Shown here in pieces: positions 9,840 through 19,453 of a stretch of DNA of 64,000 nucleotides. The stretch lies in the NCBI RefSeq assembly GCF_016725325.1, contig NZ_CP068083.1:3968001-4032000 (forward strand), in the 5' to 3' direction. Every line of letters starts with the position of its first letter. Position 1 is the first letter of the stretch. Made by a program: the position numbers and the translations under genes. The stretch comes from Sphingobacterium spiritivorum (lineage in GTDB: Bacteria > Bacteroidota > Bacteroidia > Sphingobacteriales > Sphingobacteriaceae). Under the pieces are notes generated by a model. That model ran no database searches. It saw only the letters and a program-made list of their open reading frames with translations, and had not been told where the DNA came from.

Positions 9840-10448
9840 ATGTATCCTTTACAACATGAAGAAGAGTTTGTGAAGCATCTTTCTGAAGGATCTCAGAATG
9901 CTTATGAACTTCTTTTTTCCAGATACTGGACTCATGTATTTGCCGTAGTCAAGCTACTTGTTAAATCACAGGAACAGGCAGAAGATATTTCACAAGAGAT
10001 ATTTGTTAAGGTATGGAACCGCAGAGAGGATTTGGGAGAAGTTAAAAACATTAAAGCCTATCTCTATACTATTGCCCGGAATACAACGCTGGACCATTTG
10101 CGTAAAAAGGTACTCGTTACCGAAAATCTGGAGCAAATGATTCATTATTTTACTGATCACGCACTCACTCCGGTGCAGCGCATGGAATATAAAGAGTTGG
10201 AAAATATAATATCCAGAGGTATTGCCACATTACCTTCCAAAGTAAAAGAAGTATTTGTGATGAGTCGTATAGATGGTCTCTCGCACGAAGAAATTGCTGC
10301 AAGGCTGGATATATCTGTCACATCTTCAAAGACCTATGTCGTCAGAGCGCTGAAATTATTAAGACACTACATGTCAAAAAACACAGACCTCCAGGTACTG
10401 GTGTTAGGTGCATTATTGTTAGAAAAAATCATATCCCAAACAAAATGA
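9840..10448 (+). CDS. ECF RNA polymerase sigma factor, FecI-like (locus 2)
   Basis: This 202-residue ECF sigma factor has region 2 at about 15-85 (NAYELLFSRYWTHVFAVVKLL, then AEDISQEIFVKVWNRREDL, YLYTIARNTTLDHLRKK) and region 4 near 125-185 (LPSKVKEVFVMSRIDGLSHEEIAARLDIS). Its last residues are hydrophobic (LQVLVLGALLLEKII), as in many Bacteroidota FecI-like factors. It is followed after 66 bases by its FecR partner, then SusC, SusD and a metalloprotease, which should be its regulon. Confidence 0.95.
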   Translation: MYPLQHEEEFVKHLSEGSQNAYELLFSRYWTHVFAVVKLLVKSQEQAEDISQEIFVKVWNRREDLGEVKNIKAYLYTIARNTTLDHLRKKVLVTENLEQMIHYFTDHALTPVQRMEYKELENIISRGIATLPSKVKEVFVMSRIDGLSHEEIAARLDISVTSSKTYVVRALKLLRHYMSKNTDLQVLVLGALLLEKIISQTK

Positions 10449-10514
10449 TTTTTTTTGTCTTCCCCGAAGATCAGATTACGTCTATAGTTATGTAAAGCAT
10501 TTATTAATCTTTTG

Positions 10515-11690
10515 ATGAAGGACAAAAAAGCGTTCGAAATACTGTATGCCAAATATATAGAAGGATCTCTTTCCGCAGAAGAACTGCTGGAATGGGTAGA
10601 GGCATTTCAGCATCCGGAAAATGAGCAATACCTGACTGAACTGATCGGACGTACTTTTGAGAGCTACAGCGTTCCTGAAGATCCCGAGGCAGCGAAGCAG
10701 GCTTTTCATAGATTTGAAAGATTAATTGATACAGAAGACACCTCTTCAGAGACACCTTCGTTATCCCTGAATAAAAGTATATTCCGCATTTTCAGACAAT
10801 GGAAATACGTAGCAGCAGCCGTCCTTTTAAGTATTGCTTCGTATGGAATTTATCAGTATACATCACAGACAGCTCCACAAGATCGCATTGCAGAGCTTGC
10901 TAAATCAGATGTTGCTCCAGGAGGAAATAAAGCCATTTTAAAGCTGGAAGACGGGAGTGAAATGAAACTCGGTCCACAGGGCGAACTTATTGTAAACGGA
11001 GACAGGCTGGAAGACGGGGCAGGGAATATGCTGTTAAATGGCCAGTCCAGGGAAACATGGCAGAGCATAGAGGTACCAAAAGGAGGTCAGTATACAATTA
11101 TTTTGTCCGACGGAACAAAAGTATGGTTGAATGCTGACTCTAAAATGAAGTTTCCGGTCGAATTTGCAGCTCAGCAACGTCAGGTTCAGCTGCAGGGTGA
11201 AGCATATTTTGAAGTGACAAAGGATGCATCCAAACCATTTATTGTCAAGAGTGCAGAACAACAGATAGAAGTATTAGGTACCTGGTTTAATGTATCCGCA
11301 TATCCGGATGAACCTACTGTCACGACCCTGGTTTCCGGCAAAGTAAATGTATCGGCATTTGGAAAACAGGTGGCACTGAAGCCGGGAATGCAGAGTGTTG
11401 CGAATGATCAGCAACTTCAAAGTAAGCAGGTAGACGTAGAGCCAACTGTGGCATGGAAAGATGCCAAATTTGTATTTGTAAAAGAACCTCTGGAAGATAT
11501 TATACGTAAGCTCGAAAGATGGTATAATGTTGACTTTGTCATTCAGCCCGGATCAGAAGAATTAAAGAAAAAAACATTTAGCGGCTCATTATCCCGCAAT
11601 AGTAAACTGTCTGAAATATTAAATCTATTTAAAATCACTGAAACCATCAGGTTTGAAATCACAGAAAGGAGGGTTTACCTGATGAAATAA
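10515..11690 (+). CDS. FecR-family anti-sigma factor (locus 2)
   Basis: This protein has about 391 residues counted from ATG 10515; the codon before it is a TTG that could be read as a start but is less likely. It has a cytoplasmic N-terminus, one membrane helix at about 97-114 (YVAAAVLLSIASYGIY) and a periplasmic FecR domain (GGQYTIILSDGTKVWLNADS, LQGEAYFEVTKDASKPFIV, VLGTWFNVSAY). The C-terminal region has the usual FVFVKEPLEDIIRKLERWYN pattern. It should relay the signal from the STN domain of the next gene product to the sigma factor of this locus. Confidence 0.95.
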   Translation: MKDKKAFEILYAKYIEGSLSAEELLEWVEAFQHPENEQYLTELIGRTFESYSVPEDPEAAKQAFHRFERLIDTEDTSSETPSLSLNKSIFRIFRQWKYVAAAVLLSIASYGIYQYTSQTAPQDRIAELAKSDVAPGGNKAILKLEDGSEMKLGPQGELIVNGDRLEDGAGNMLLNGQSRETWQSIEVPKGGQYTIILSDGTKVWLNADSKMKFPVEFAAQQRQVQLQGEAYFEVTKDASKPFIVKSAEQQIEVLGTWFNVSAYPDEPTVTTLVSGKVNVSAFGKQVALKPGMQSVANDQQLQSKQVDVEPTVAWKDAKFVFVKEPLEDIIRKLERWYNVDFVIQPGSEELKKKTFSGSLSRNSKLSEILNLFKITETIRFEITERRVYLMK

Positions 11691-11706
11691 CCTCTACTAA
11701 TCAAAA

Positions 11707-11732
11707 AACCAGAAGCATTAATACTTCTGGTT
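11707..11732 (+). promoter_or_regulatory. Stem-loop between fecR and susC (locus 2)
   Basis: A 9-bp perfect stem (AACCAGAAG / CTTCTGGTT) has an 8-base loop, 16 bases after the fecR stop. No T tract follows. The position matches the stem-loops of loci 1 and 3. Confidence 0.6.
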
Positions 11733-11827
11733 GACCTAGGCTAATGAAATTAAAAGCGATGTGAATAAGTAAGACCCTTCGAAAGTAATACCTTATCCCT
11801 TCGCTTAAACCTAAACTCTTCAAATAT

Positions 11828-14800
11828 ATGAATTATAATGTGGGATTGGGAGGACTGCGTACTGTTCTCCTGAAATTATTATGGGTAATGAAAATTACTG
11901 TCTTCATGCTGGCTGTAGCTTTTGTCCTGGTATCCTTTAAGGGTGAGGCACAGACCATTAATATCCGGGGTAGTCATCTGCGGATTGAAAATTTAATCAA
12001 AGAAATTCAAAAACAATCAGGATATAACTTTTTGTTTGATGATCAGCTTCTCGAACGTACAAATGTTAAAAATGTACATATTGTCAATGCATCTGTCAAA
12101 CAGGCTTTGGATGCTATTTTCAATGAAACAGACATTACATATGTCGTGACTGATAAGAATATAGTCCTTAAGAAAAAGAAAGAATTGGGTGTGGCGGTCA
12201 CTACCCTGACGTTGCAGGAAGAAGTCATTAAAGGCATTATTCGTAATGATCAGGGTATTGTACTGCCTGGTGCAACTATCCGTAATAAACGAAGCGGACT
12301 TATTGTTTCTACCAATAATGAAGGAGAGTTCAGCATCCGTGCACAGGCAGGTGATGTTCTTGAATGCAGTTTTCTTGGATATCAAAGGGCAGAGTACAAA
12401 GTCAAAAATAATGAAAATGCTGCAGTTGTGCTTTCTAAAGCAATAACTGAACTGAACGATATTGTTGTAGTGGGGTATGGTGCCCAGCAAAAGAAATTGG
12501 TCGCGGGAGCTATCAATACGATCAAAGGGGATGAGCTTGCAAAATCTCCGGCAGTCAATCTATCTAACACCTTAATGGGAAGGGCTCCCGGAATATCATC
12601 TACGATGACTTCGGGAGCTCCTGACCGTGACCGTGCTACTATCAAAATACGCGGAATGGGTGAGGCGCTGATCGTCATTGACGGAGTGGCCAGAGAAGGT
12701 CAGGGAATCATTGGTATGGAAATGGATAAGTTGGATCCGAATTCCATTGAAAGTGTTACTGTGCTTAAAGATGCTGCTGCCGCAGTATACGGTACACGCG
12801 GTGCAAATGGTGTAATCCTCATTACCACTAAAAAAGGTAATAAAGAACGCCTGGATATTCAGTATAGCGGACAGTTTGGTTTTCAGCAGAGTACCAGATT
12901 ACCCCGTTTTCTGGATTCTTATCAGTATGCAATGCTGAATAATGAAATGTACGATAATGATGTTGCTGAAAGAGGTTCTTCACCACGGAGTAAGTATACA
13001 AATGAGGAATTGCAGAAATTCAGAGATGGCACCGATCCGGATCGTTATCCGAATACTGACTGGTATAAAGAAGTGCTTAATAATACTGCAATGCTGCAAC
13101 GCCATAATGTAAATGTAAACGGAGGTAGCAAAAATGCCCGTTACTTCGTGAGCGGAACATATACAGATCAGGATGGTCTGATGAAAACCTCCGGATTGAA
13201 AAGATATGGCCTTGTCAGTAATACGGAATATGATGTCACACCAAATACAAATTTATCTGTAGGTATTAACTATATCAGTGAAACGGCAAATAATCCGGCC
13301 GCATATGCAGAGACGATCTTTAGCAGACTGGCTTCATTGGGATCTATAGCTCCGGCCAGGTTCTCTAACGGATACTACGCTTATTCCGGATTTTCAGGTA
13401 ATCCCTATTCAGATGTATTAGCCGAAAGTGGCTATAACCGGACCACAAGAAACGTATTTACAGGTTCATTCCGATTGACACAGCAGATTCCTTTTATCAA
13501 GGGATTATCCGCAAGTGCTGCAGTAACTGTAGACCGTAACAACGCTTTTCAGAAAGGATTTACTACACCTGTTCCGCAATATACATTAGCACAGGACAGA
13601 GAAGAATATACGTTGCAGAATGGTTCGGAAAAACCTTACCTGAGTCAGTCTTACAACCAGAATAACAATGTCAATGTACAGGTGAAATTAAACTACAAGC
13701 AAAAGTTTGGAGACCACCATGTCGATGCAATGGCACTTTATGAACAAAATGAATTTAAAAGTGAAATGTTCTCCGCCGACAGAAGCAACTTTCCTGTAGC
13801 GAGCTTAGATCAGCTTTTCCTTGGTGACGCCAGTACCCAGAAAAATTTAGGTTCTTCTACAGAAAATGCAAGACAAAGTGTCGTTGGCCGTCTTGTATAT
13901 AGCTATGATCAGCGTTATGTGGTAGAAGGAAGTTTCAGATATGACAGTTCACCTTATTATCCCAAAGGAAAGCGTAATGCACTTTTCCCGGCAGTATCAG
14001 CAGCGTGGATTGTGTCTGAAGAAGACTTTTTCAAAGAGCGTTTCTCATTTGTTGACAATCTGAAAATCAGATCTTCATTTGGACGGTTAGGCAATGATGG
14101 CGGTAGCTTGTATACCTATTTTTATAATTATGCCATCATGCCGGCTGGATATGTATTCGGGACAAATAATGCGATTACTCCACTGACCAGAATTTCAAAT
14201 CTTACTGTTCCTAATACGAATATTACCTGGGAAAAAGTAGATGCCTTTGATATCGGAGTGGATGCCATTCTATGGAAAGGTAAGCTGGGATTGGAGCTGG
14301 ATTACTATAACAAGAATAAGTTTGATATTCTGCGTTCCAGATCATATGATGTGCCATTGTCATTTGGTATGACTCCTGCTTTGCAGAATTTTGCAAAAGA
14401 AAGATACTATGGCTATGAAGCTGCATTGTCACATAGAAGCCGTATAAAAGACGTACAGATCAATGCCCGGATCAACATGACGTATACGAAAAGCCGTGCA
14501 GTAGATTATGGAGAAAACGATGCGGTATTACCGGGTTTACGTCAGGAGGGATCTGCCATTGGAATGGTGCGTATTCTGAATGCAAAAGGTATCTTCAGAG
14601 ATGAGGCAGATGTAGCTAACTGGCCTAAATATCTGAGCAGTCCTAATGGCACTCCTGTTACTCCGAAGCCGGGAGATATCAAGTATGAAGATATGAACGG
14701 TGATGGGGTAGTCGAATTGTATAGTGGCAGTCCGGATCGTGCATTTGAGGCACGCTATATCAATCCACCGACTGTATACGGAATCAATCTGGGTGCAGCA

Positions 14801-15217
14801 TGGAAAGGTTTATCTGTAGATGCATTTTTCCAGGCATCGACAGATGTATTTATCAATTATACAGCTGCCAATGATATTGCTAATTTCTATGAACTTCATC
14901 TGGACAGATGGACTCCGGATAATCCGGATGCCAGTTATCCTAGATTATTGTCGAATCATGAGAATAACAGACTTCCATCTACCTTTTATGTGAAAAACGG
15001 AAACTATATCAAATTGAGAACAGCACAGCTGGCTTATGATATTCCAAAAGACTGGATCAAAGCTGCAGGTCTGAGATCTATGAGTATCACTGTGCAGGGG
15101 CAAAACCTGTTTACGATCAGTAAAAACAGAAGATATGATCCGGAATCTACCGGTGCAACAGCCAACTTATATCCTCCACAACGCATCTTCTCTATGGGAG
15201 TTCGCGTAGGTCTTTAA
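11828..15217 (+). CDS. SusC/RagA-family TonB-dependent receptor with STN domain (locus 2)
   Basis: This 1,129-residue outer-membrane importer has a signal region (FMLAVAFVLVSFKGEAQ, ending near 38) and an STN signalling domain at about 40-115 (INIRGSHLRIENLIKEIQKQ, then SGYNFLFDDQLL). A carboxypeptidase-D-like beta-sandwich follows (VIKGIIRNDQGIVLPGATI), then the SusC box LNDIVVVGYGAQQKKLVAGA, plug domain and 22-strand barrel. The STN domain lets it sense bound substrate and signal to FecR. It is intact, unlike the receptor in locus 1. With SusD and a secreted metalloprotease downstream it probably imports peptides (inference). Confidence 0.96.
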   Translation: MNYNVGLGGLRTVLLKLLWVMKITVFMLAVAFVLVSFKGEAQTINIRGSHLRIENLIKEIQKQSGYNFLFDDQLLERTNVKNVHIVNASVKQALDAIFNETDITYVVTDKNIVLKKKKELGVAVTTLTLQEEVIKGIIRNDQGIVLPGATIRNKRSGLIVSTNNEGEFSIRAQAGDVLECSFLGYQRAEYKVKNNENAAVVLSKAITELNDIVVVGYGAQQKKLVAGAINTIKGDELAKSPAVNLSNTLMGRAPGISSTMTSGAPDRDRATIKIRGMGEALIVIDGVAREGQGIIGMEMDKLDPNSIESVTVLKDAAAAVYGTRGANGVILITTKKGNKERLDIQYSGQFGFQQSTRLPRFLDSYQYAMLNNEMYDNDVAERGSSPRSKYTNEELQKFRDGTDPDRYPNTDWYKEVLNNTAMLQRHNVNVNGGSKNARYFVSGTYTDQDGLMKTSGLKRYGLVSNTEYDVTPNTNLSVGINYISETANNPAAYAETIFSRLASLGSIAPARFSNGYYAYSGFSGNPYSDVLAESGYNRTTRNVFTGSFRLTQQIPFIKGLSASAAVTVDRNNAFQKGFTTPVPQYTLAQDREEYTLQNGSEKPYLSQSYNQNNNVNVQVKLNYKQKFGDHHVDAMALYEQNEFKSEMFSADRSNFPVASLDQLFLGDASTQKNLGSSTENARQSVVGRLVYSYDQRYVVEGSFRYDSSPYYPKGKRNALFPAVSAAWIVSEEDFFKERFSFVDNLKIRSSFGRLGNDGGSLYTYFYNYAIMPAGYVFGTNNAITPLTRISNLTVPNTNITWEKVDAFDIGVDAILWKGKLGLELDYYNKNKFDILRSRSYDVPLSFGMTPALQNFAKERYYGYEAALSHRSRIKDVQINARINMTYTKSRAVDYGENDAVLPGLRQEGSAIGMVRILNAKGIFRDEADVANWPKYLSSPNGTPVTPKPGDIKYEDMNGDGVVELYSGSPDRAFEARYINPPTVYGINLGAAWKGLSVDAFFQASTDVFINYTAANDIANFYELHLDRWTPDNPDASYPRLLSNHENNRLPSTFYVKNGNYIKLRTAQLAYDIPKDWIKAAGLRSMSITVQGQNLFTISKNRRYDPESTGATANLYPPQRIFSMGVRVGL

Positions 15218-15236
15218 CATTTAATGCATTTGATCC

Positions 15237-16871
15237 ATGAAAAATAACAACACTATACTTCGTATTTTATTATTATCAGGACTGATAGGATTCTCGTCCT
15301 GTCAGAAGGATTTTTTAGATCGCAAGCCGCTCAATCTGGTATCTGAAGAGACCGTATGGTCAGATCCGGCGCTGATCAAACTTTCGGTCAATGAATTCTA
15401 TACATTTTTAAATACCGGATTTACCAATACCTATATACCTGCTGCAGTAACAGATGATCTGCAGTTGATCGGTACAGAAGAAAAAAAGATAACAGCTTAC
15501 CTGACGGGTGACTTTTTTAACAGCACATTTCCGGAACGTAATCTCTGGAAAGACGCCTATGTTCAGATCCGTAAGATTAATTATTTTATCGGCAGAGCTG
15601 AAACGGCAAAAGTACTGAATGAGGAGGACAGACGCCTGTTATTGGGACAGGCCCGTTTTATGCGTGCCTATTTATATTTTCAAATGTTTTCTTCTTTTAA
15701 AGATGTTCCCCTTTTATTAAAGGCTCAGCCTATAGAAGAAGCAGAAGAGAAACCACATAAAATGTCGCATGAAGAAGGAATGGCATTTGTCGCTTCAGAA
15801 CTTGAAAAAGCAGCTTCGGAATTGCCTGCTACTTATGCTAAAGAGGAGTGGGGACGAATTACCAAAGATGCGGCTTTGGCATTCCGTACAAGAGTACTGC
15901 TTTGGGCTGCCAGTCCGCTTAATAACACAGAACAAAATATGAACCGCTGGAAAGTAGCTGCTGATGCAGCTGAGGCGGTTATCAGCAGTAACGCTTTTCA
16001 ACTGCAGAAAGAATATAATGACGTATTCCTGGTTAAAAACGTAATGACGCGCCCGGAAGTAATTCTCGAATTCAGATATAATGGTTTGAAAGGTGAAAAA
16101 CAACATGCATTTGATAAAAACAATAGCCCTACTGGTTACGGTGGCAAGGGTATCAATTGTCCTACCCAGGATCTGATTGATATGTATGAAATGGCCAATG
16201 GAAAGGCTATTGATGAAACCGGATCAGGTTACGATAAATCAAATCCTTATAAAGGAAGAGATCCGAGATTTGAAAAATCTATCCTGTATAATGGAAGTAT
16301 GTTTAAGGATCGGGCAGTAGAAGCTTTTACCGGTGGTAAAGATATGCCAAGAACAAATCCAAGTCCGACAGGATACTATATGAAGAAATTTATTGATGAA
16401 AAATTCGACTACAATAAAGATGCAAGTATAGGGAGCAGCACCAACTGGGTAATTATGCGTTACGCTGAAGTCCTGTTGAATTTTGCAGAAGCAAAGAATG
16501 AAGTAGAAGGGCCTGTACAGAGTGTATATGATGCTGTAAATGCAATACGTAAAAGGGTGGCAATGCCAGAATTGCCCAAAGGTCTGGATAAAGACAAAAT
16601 GCGTCAGCGTATACAGAAAGAGAGAAGGATAGAACTTGCTTTTGAAGATAATATCCGCTATCAGGATCTGAGACGTTGGAAAACAGCAGATGTGGTACTG
16701 AATAAGTCTGTAAATGGCGTGACGATTACGAAGAATACCGATGGGACATTTAAATATGTAGCAAAATCTGCCGGAACACGGGTATTTACGGAAAAAAATT
16801 ACTGGATGCCTATCCCGCTGACAGAGCTGGGTGTCAATACAAATCTTCAACCGCAGAATCCGGGTTGGTAA
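15237..16871 (+). CDS. SusD/RagB-family lipoprotein (locus 2)
   Basis: This 544-residue substrate-binding lipoprotein has a signal peptide ending in FSSC (Cys22), followed by QKDFLDRKPLNLVSEE. SusD landmarks include LLGQARFMRAYLYFQMFSSF, RYAEVLLNFAEAKNEVEG, IQKERRIELAFEDNIRYQDL and the closing WMPIPLTELGVNTNLQPQNP. It starts 19 bases after susC and 21 bases before the metalloprotease gene, so the three form one transcription unit. Confidence 0.95.
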   Translation: MKNNNTILRILLLSGLIGFSSCQKDFLDRKPLNLVSEETVWSDPALIKLSVNEFYTFLNTGFTNTYIPAAVTDDLQLIGTEEKKITAYLTGDFFNSTFPERNLWKDAYVQIRKINYFIGRAETAKVLNEEDRRLLLGQARFMRAYLYFQMFSSFKDVPLLLKAQPIEEAEEKPHKMSHEEGMAFVASELEKAASELPATYAKEEWGRITKDAALAFRTRVLLWAASPLNNTEQNMNRWKVAADAAEAVISSNAFQLQKEYNDVFLVKNVMTRPEVILEFRYNGLKGEKQHAFDKNNSPTGYGGKGINCPTQDLIDMYEMANGKAIDETGSGYDKSNPYKGRDPRFEKSILYNGSMFKDRAVEAFTGGKDMPRTNPSPTGYYMKKFIDEKFDYNKDASIGSSTNWVIMRYAEVLLNFAEAKNEVEGPVQSVYDAVNAIRKRVAMPELPKGLDKDKMRQRIQKERRIELAFEDNIRYQDLRRWKTADVVLNKSVNGVTITKNTDGTFKYVAKSAGTRVFTEKNYWMPIPLTELGVNTNLQPQNPGW

Positions 16872-16892
16872 TCTATATACATAAAGACAGAA

Positions 16893-19385
16893 ATGAGATA
16901 TATAAGTAAGATAACCATCGCATTGGCGATGATGACTATGGGGACAGGATCTCTTTATGCCCAATCAGGCAAATGGTCCGGTCTGGTGAAACTGACAGAT
17001 AAATCAGATACTTCAAAGAAGGAAGATGATAAACCAAAAAAAGATAAGATCAAAAAATTCGATGAACTGATCAGTAAAGATGCTGTTAAAAGTAAGGGGC
17101 TCTTTAATAGTTACCGTGTTGGCGATAAGTATTATATGGAGCTACCGGATAGTCTGTTGAACAGAGATATGTTAGTGGTCACACGCTTTACACAGACGCC
17201 TGTCGGCCTCAAAGAATTCCGTTCACAATATGGAGGAGAGATGATCAATGATCAGCTTTGGCAATGGCACCGAAGAGAAAATACAATCTATATTCGCGTA
17301 CCGAGCTATGCCTACATGGCTACAGGAAATACAGACATCAACCAGGCACTGGCCAATTCCAACGCTATGCCTATTCTGGCTGCTTTTGATATAAAAGCGT
17401 TTAATGAAGGGGGGCGCAATGTAGTGATTGATGTAACGGATTTCTACAACGGGGATATTCCGGGGATGCAATTGCCGGAGAACCTGAAGAAAACATATAA
17501 AATCGCAGGTATAGATGCTTCCCGTTCTTATATTGATACAGTCAAAGCTTTTCCGGAGAATGTGGAGGTAAGGACTGTCAAAACCTTTAAGACACCTGAT
17601 CTGCCCGCAGATAAGACAGTCGGAGCGATGACTTTCGGACTCAATACCTCCATGGTATTGTTACCAAAAGTACCTATGCAGCCACGTTATGATAATCAGA
17701 GAGTAGGCTATTTTTCTAACCGCAAGATTGATTTTGGTGCGAATGATCAAAAAGTAACCAAAAAAGCATTTATTCAGCGCTGGCGGCTGGAACCTGCTGA
17801 TTTGGAAGCGTACAACAGAGGGGAACTGGTCAGGCCTAAGAAACAGATCGTATACTATATTGATCCGGCTACACCCAAGAAATGGGTGCCTTATCTGATT
17901 GCTGGTGTAAACGATTGGAATGAAGCCTTTGAAGCCGCTGGATTTAAAGAAGCTATCGTAGCCAGAGAGGCTCCGACTCCACAGGAAGATCCGGAATTCA
18001 GCACAGAAGATGCACGCTATTCTGTCATCCGTTATTTTGCTTCGGAAACTGAAAATGCATATGGTCCGCGTATATCTGATCCGAGATCAGGAGAGATCAT
18101 AGAAAGCCATATCGGTTGGTACCATAATGTAATGTCATTGCTTCGCAATTGGTTTTTTGTACAGACTGCAGCTATTCATGACGGAGCACGTGGTGCCAAA
18201 CTTAGTGATGAGCAGATGGGACAACTGGTTCGGTTTGTATCTTCACATGAAGTCGGACATACTTTAGGGTTGCTCCACAACTTCGGATCCAGTGCAGCAT
18301 ATGATGTAGACTCTCTTCGTTCTCCGGCATTTACCGAAAAATATGGCACAGCACCTTCTGTAATGGACTATGCACGTTTCAATTATGTAGCACAGCCAGG
18401 TGACGGAGTGAAACAGATCTATCCTAAAATAGGAGAGTATGACCGTTTTGCGATTGACTTTGGTTACCGTTATTATGCAGGCCAGACTCCGGAACAGGAA
18501 GAGCGTGCATTAGAATTGCAGATTCGCGAGAAAGTAAAGAATCCTGTATATTTCTATGGCAGACAGGGATCTATGGATCCGCGTGCACAAAGTGAAGATC
18601 TGGGGAACGATGCTGTAAAAGCAAGTGATTATGGAATTGCCAATTTACGTTATATTCTGCCGAATCTGGAAAAATGGACGTATGATAATGCGGATGATTT
18701 AAGTGGTACTAAAGAATTGTATCTGGAAATTATGCGCCAGTATCGCCGCTATGTCAATCATGTGCTTGCAAATGTTGCAGCTATGACAGAAGACGTGAAG
18801 ACAATGGGCGAACCAGGAGCTGTATTCACGTATGTAAGCAAGGATAAACAGCAGAGAGCTGTTGACTTTGTGGGGAGACAGGTTTTCCAGACGCCTACCT
18901 GGTTATTGGATTCCACATTACTTTCCCGTGTAGATTACGGAACAATGGTCAACCGGATCGTTGAAATGCAAAATCAGGTACTGACTTCACTGATGGAAAC
19001 ATACGGATTTGCACGCATGCTGGATGATGAATTTAAAAATGGTAATCAGGCTTATACTGTAAAAGAACTGTTGAACGATCTGGAGAAACAAATATTTGAA
19101 TCAAATGCCAATGATGTATTCAGCAGAGGATTACAGCGTGCGTATGTAGATCGGTTAGGCGTATTGCTGAAACTTGATAAACCTGTACAGGAGACAGCCT
19201 ACGCAGCAGCAGGTCTGACACCTTACAATCCGAATCTATCAGATATGCGTATCATTATGTACGAAGCGTTGCTACAGGTGGAGCAAAAGATTGCTAAATC
19301 TGCCAAAAGATCAAAAGATTTTGAGGCGGTTCATTACAAAGACCTGTTGAATCGTATAGAGAATATCAAAAAACTTAATAAATAG
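16893..19385 (+). CDS. Secreted zinc metalloprotease, DUF5117/DUF5118 type
   Basis: This 830-residue protein has a signal peptide (IALAMMTMGTGSLYAQS). The catalytic motif HEVGHTLGLLH spans residues 452-462, which fits the extended metzincin pattern HExxHxxGxxH with three histidine ligands and Glu453 as base; a Met-turn-like SVMDY follows about 40 residues later. The N-terminal part has the look of DUF5118/DUF5117 and the centre of DUF4953 (YYIDPATPKKWVPYLIAGVN), the usual order for this Bacteroidota family. It probably cuts extracellular or periplasmic polypeptides and feeds products to the SusC/SusD pair upstream. Substrate is not known. Confidence 0.92.
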   Translation: MRYISKITIALAMMTMGTGSLYAQSGKWSGLVKLTDKSDTSKKEDDKPKKDKIKKFDELISKDAVKSKGLFNSYRVGDKYYMELPDSLLNRDMLVVTRFTQTPVGLKEFRSQYGGEMINDQLWQWHRRENTIYIRVPSYAYMATGNTDINQALANSNAMPILAAFDIKAFNEGGRNVVIDVTDFYNGDIPGMQLPENLKKTYKIAGIDASRSYIDTVKAFPENVEVRTVKTFKTPDLPADKTVGAMTFGLNTSMVLLPKVPMQPRYDNQRVGYFSNRKIDFGANDQKVTKKAFIQRWRLEPADLEAYNRGELVRPKKQIVYYIDPATPKKWVPYLIAGVNDWNEAFEAAGFKEAIVAREAPTPQEDPEFSTEDARYSVIRYFASETENAYGPRISDPRSGEIIESHIGWYHNVMSLLRNWFFVQTAAIHDGARGAKLSDEQMGQLVRFVSSHEVGHTLGLLHNFGSSAAYDVDSLRSPAFTEKYGTAPSVMDYARFNYVAQPGDGVKQIYPKIGEYDRFAIDFGYRYYAGQTPEQEERALELQIREKVKNPVYFYGRQGSMDPRAQSEDLGNDAVKASDYGIANLRYILPNLEKWTYDNADDLSGTKELYLEIMRQYRRYVNHVLANVAAMTEDVKTMGEPGAVFTYVSKDKQQRAVDFVGRQVFQTPTWLLDSTLLSRVDYGTMVNRIVEMQNQVLTSLMETYGFARMLDDEFKNGNQAYTVKELLNDLEKQIFESNANDVFSRGLQRAYVDRLGVLLKLDKPVQETAYAAAGLTPYNPNLSDMRIIMYEALLQVEQKIAKSAKRSKDFEAVHYKDLLNRIENIKKLNK

Positions 19386-19417
19386 CCGGTTTTCAGACTA
19401 TTATATTAAGATCTTAT

Positions 19418-19450
19418 AACCCCGTACCGGCTACAGCCGGTACGGGGTTT
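19418..19450. terminator. Bidirectional terminator between convergent genes
   Basis: A 12-bp near-perfect GC-rich stem (CCCCGTACCGGC / GCCGGTACGGGG) with AA/TT extension lies between the metalloprotease stop and the convergent thioredoxin-domain gene. The T tail is better on the plus strand. Confidence 0.85.
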
Positions 19451-19453
19451 TAT

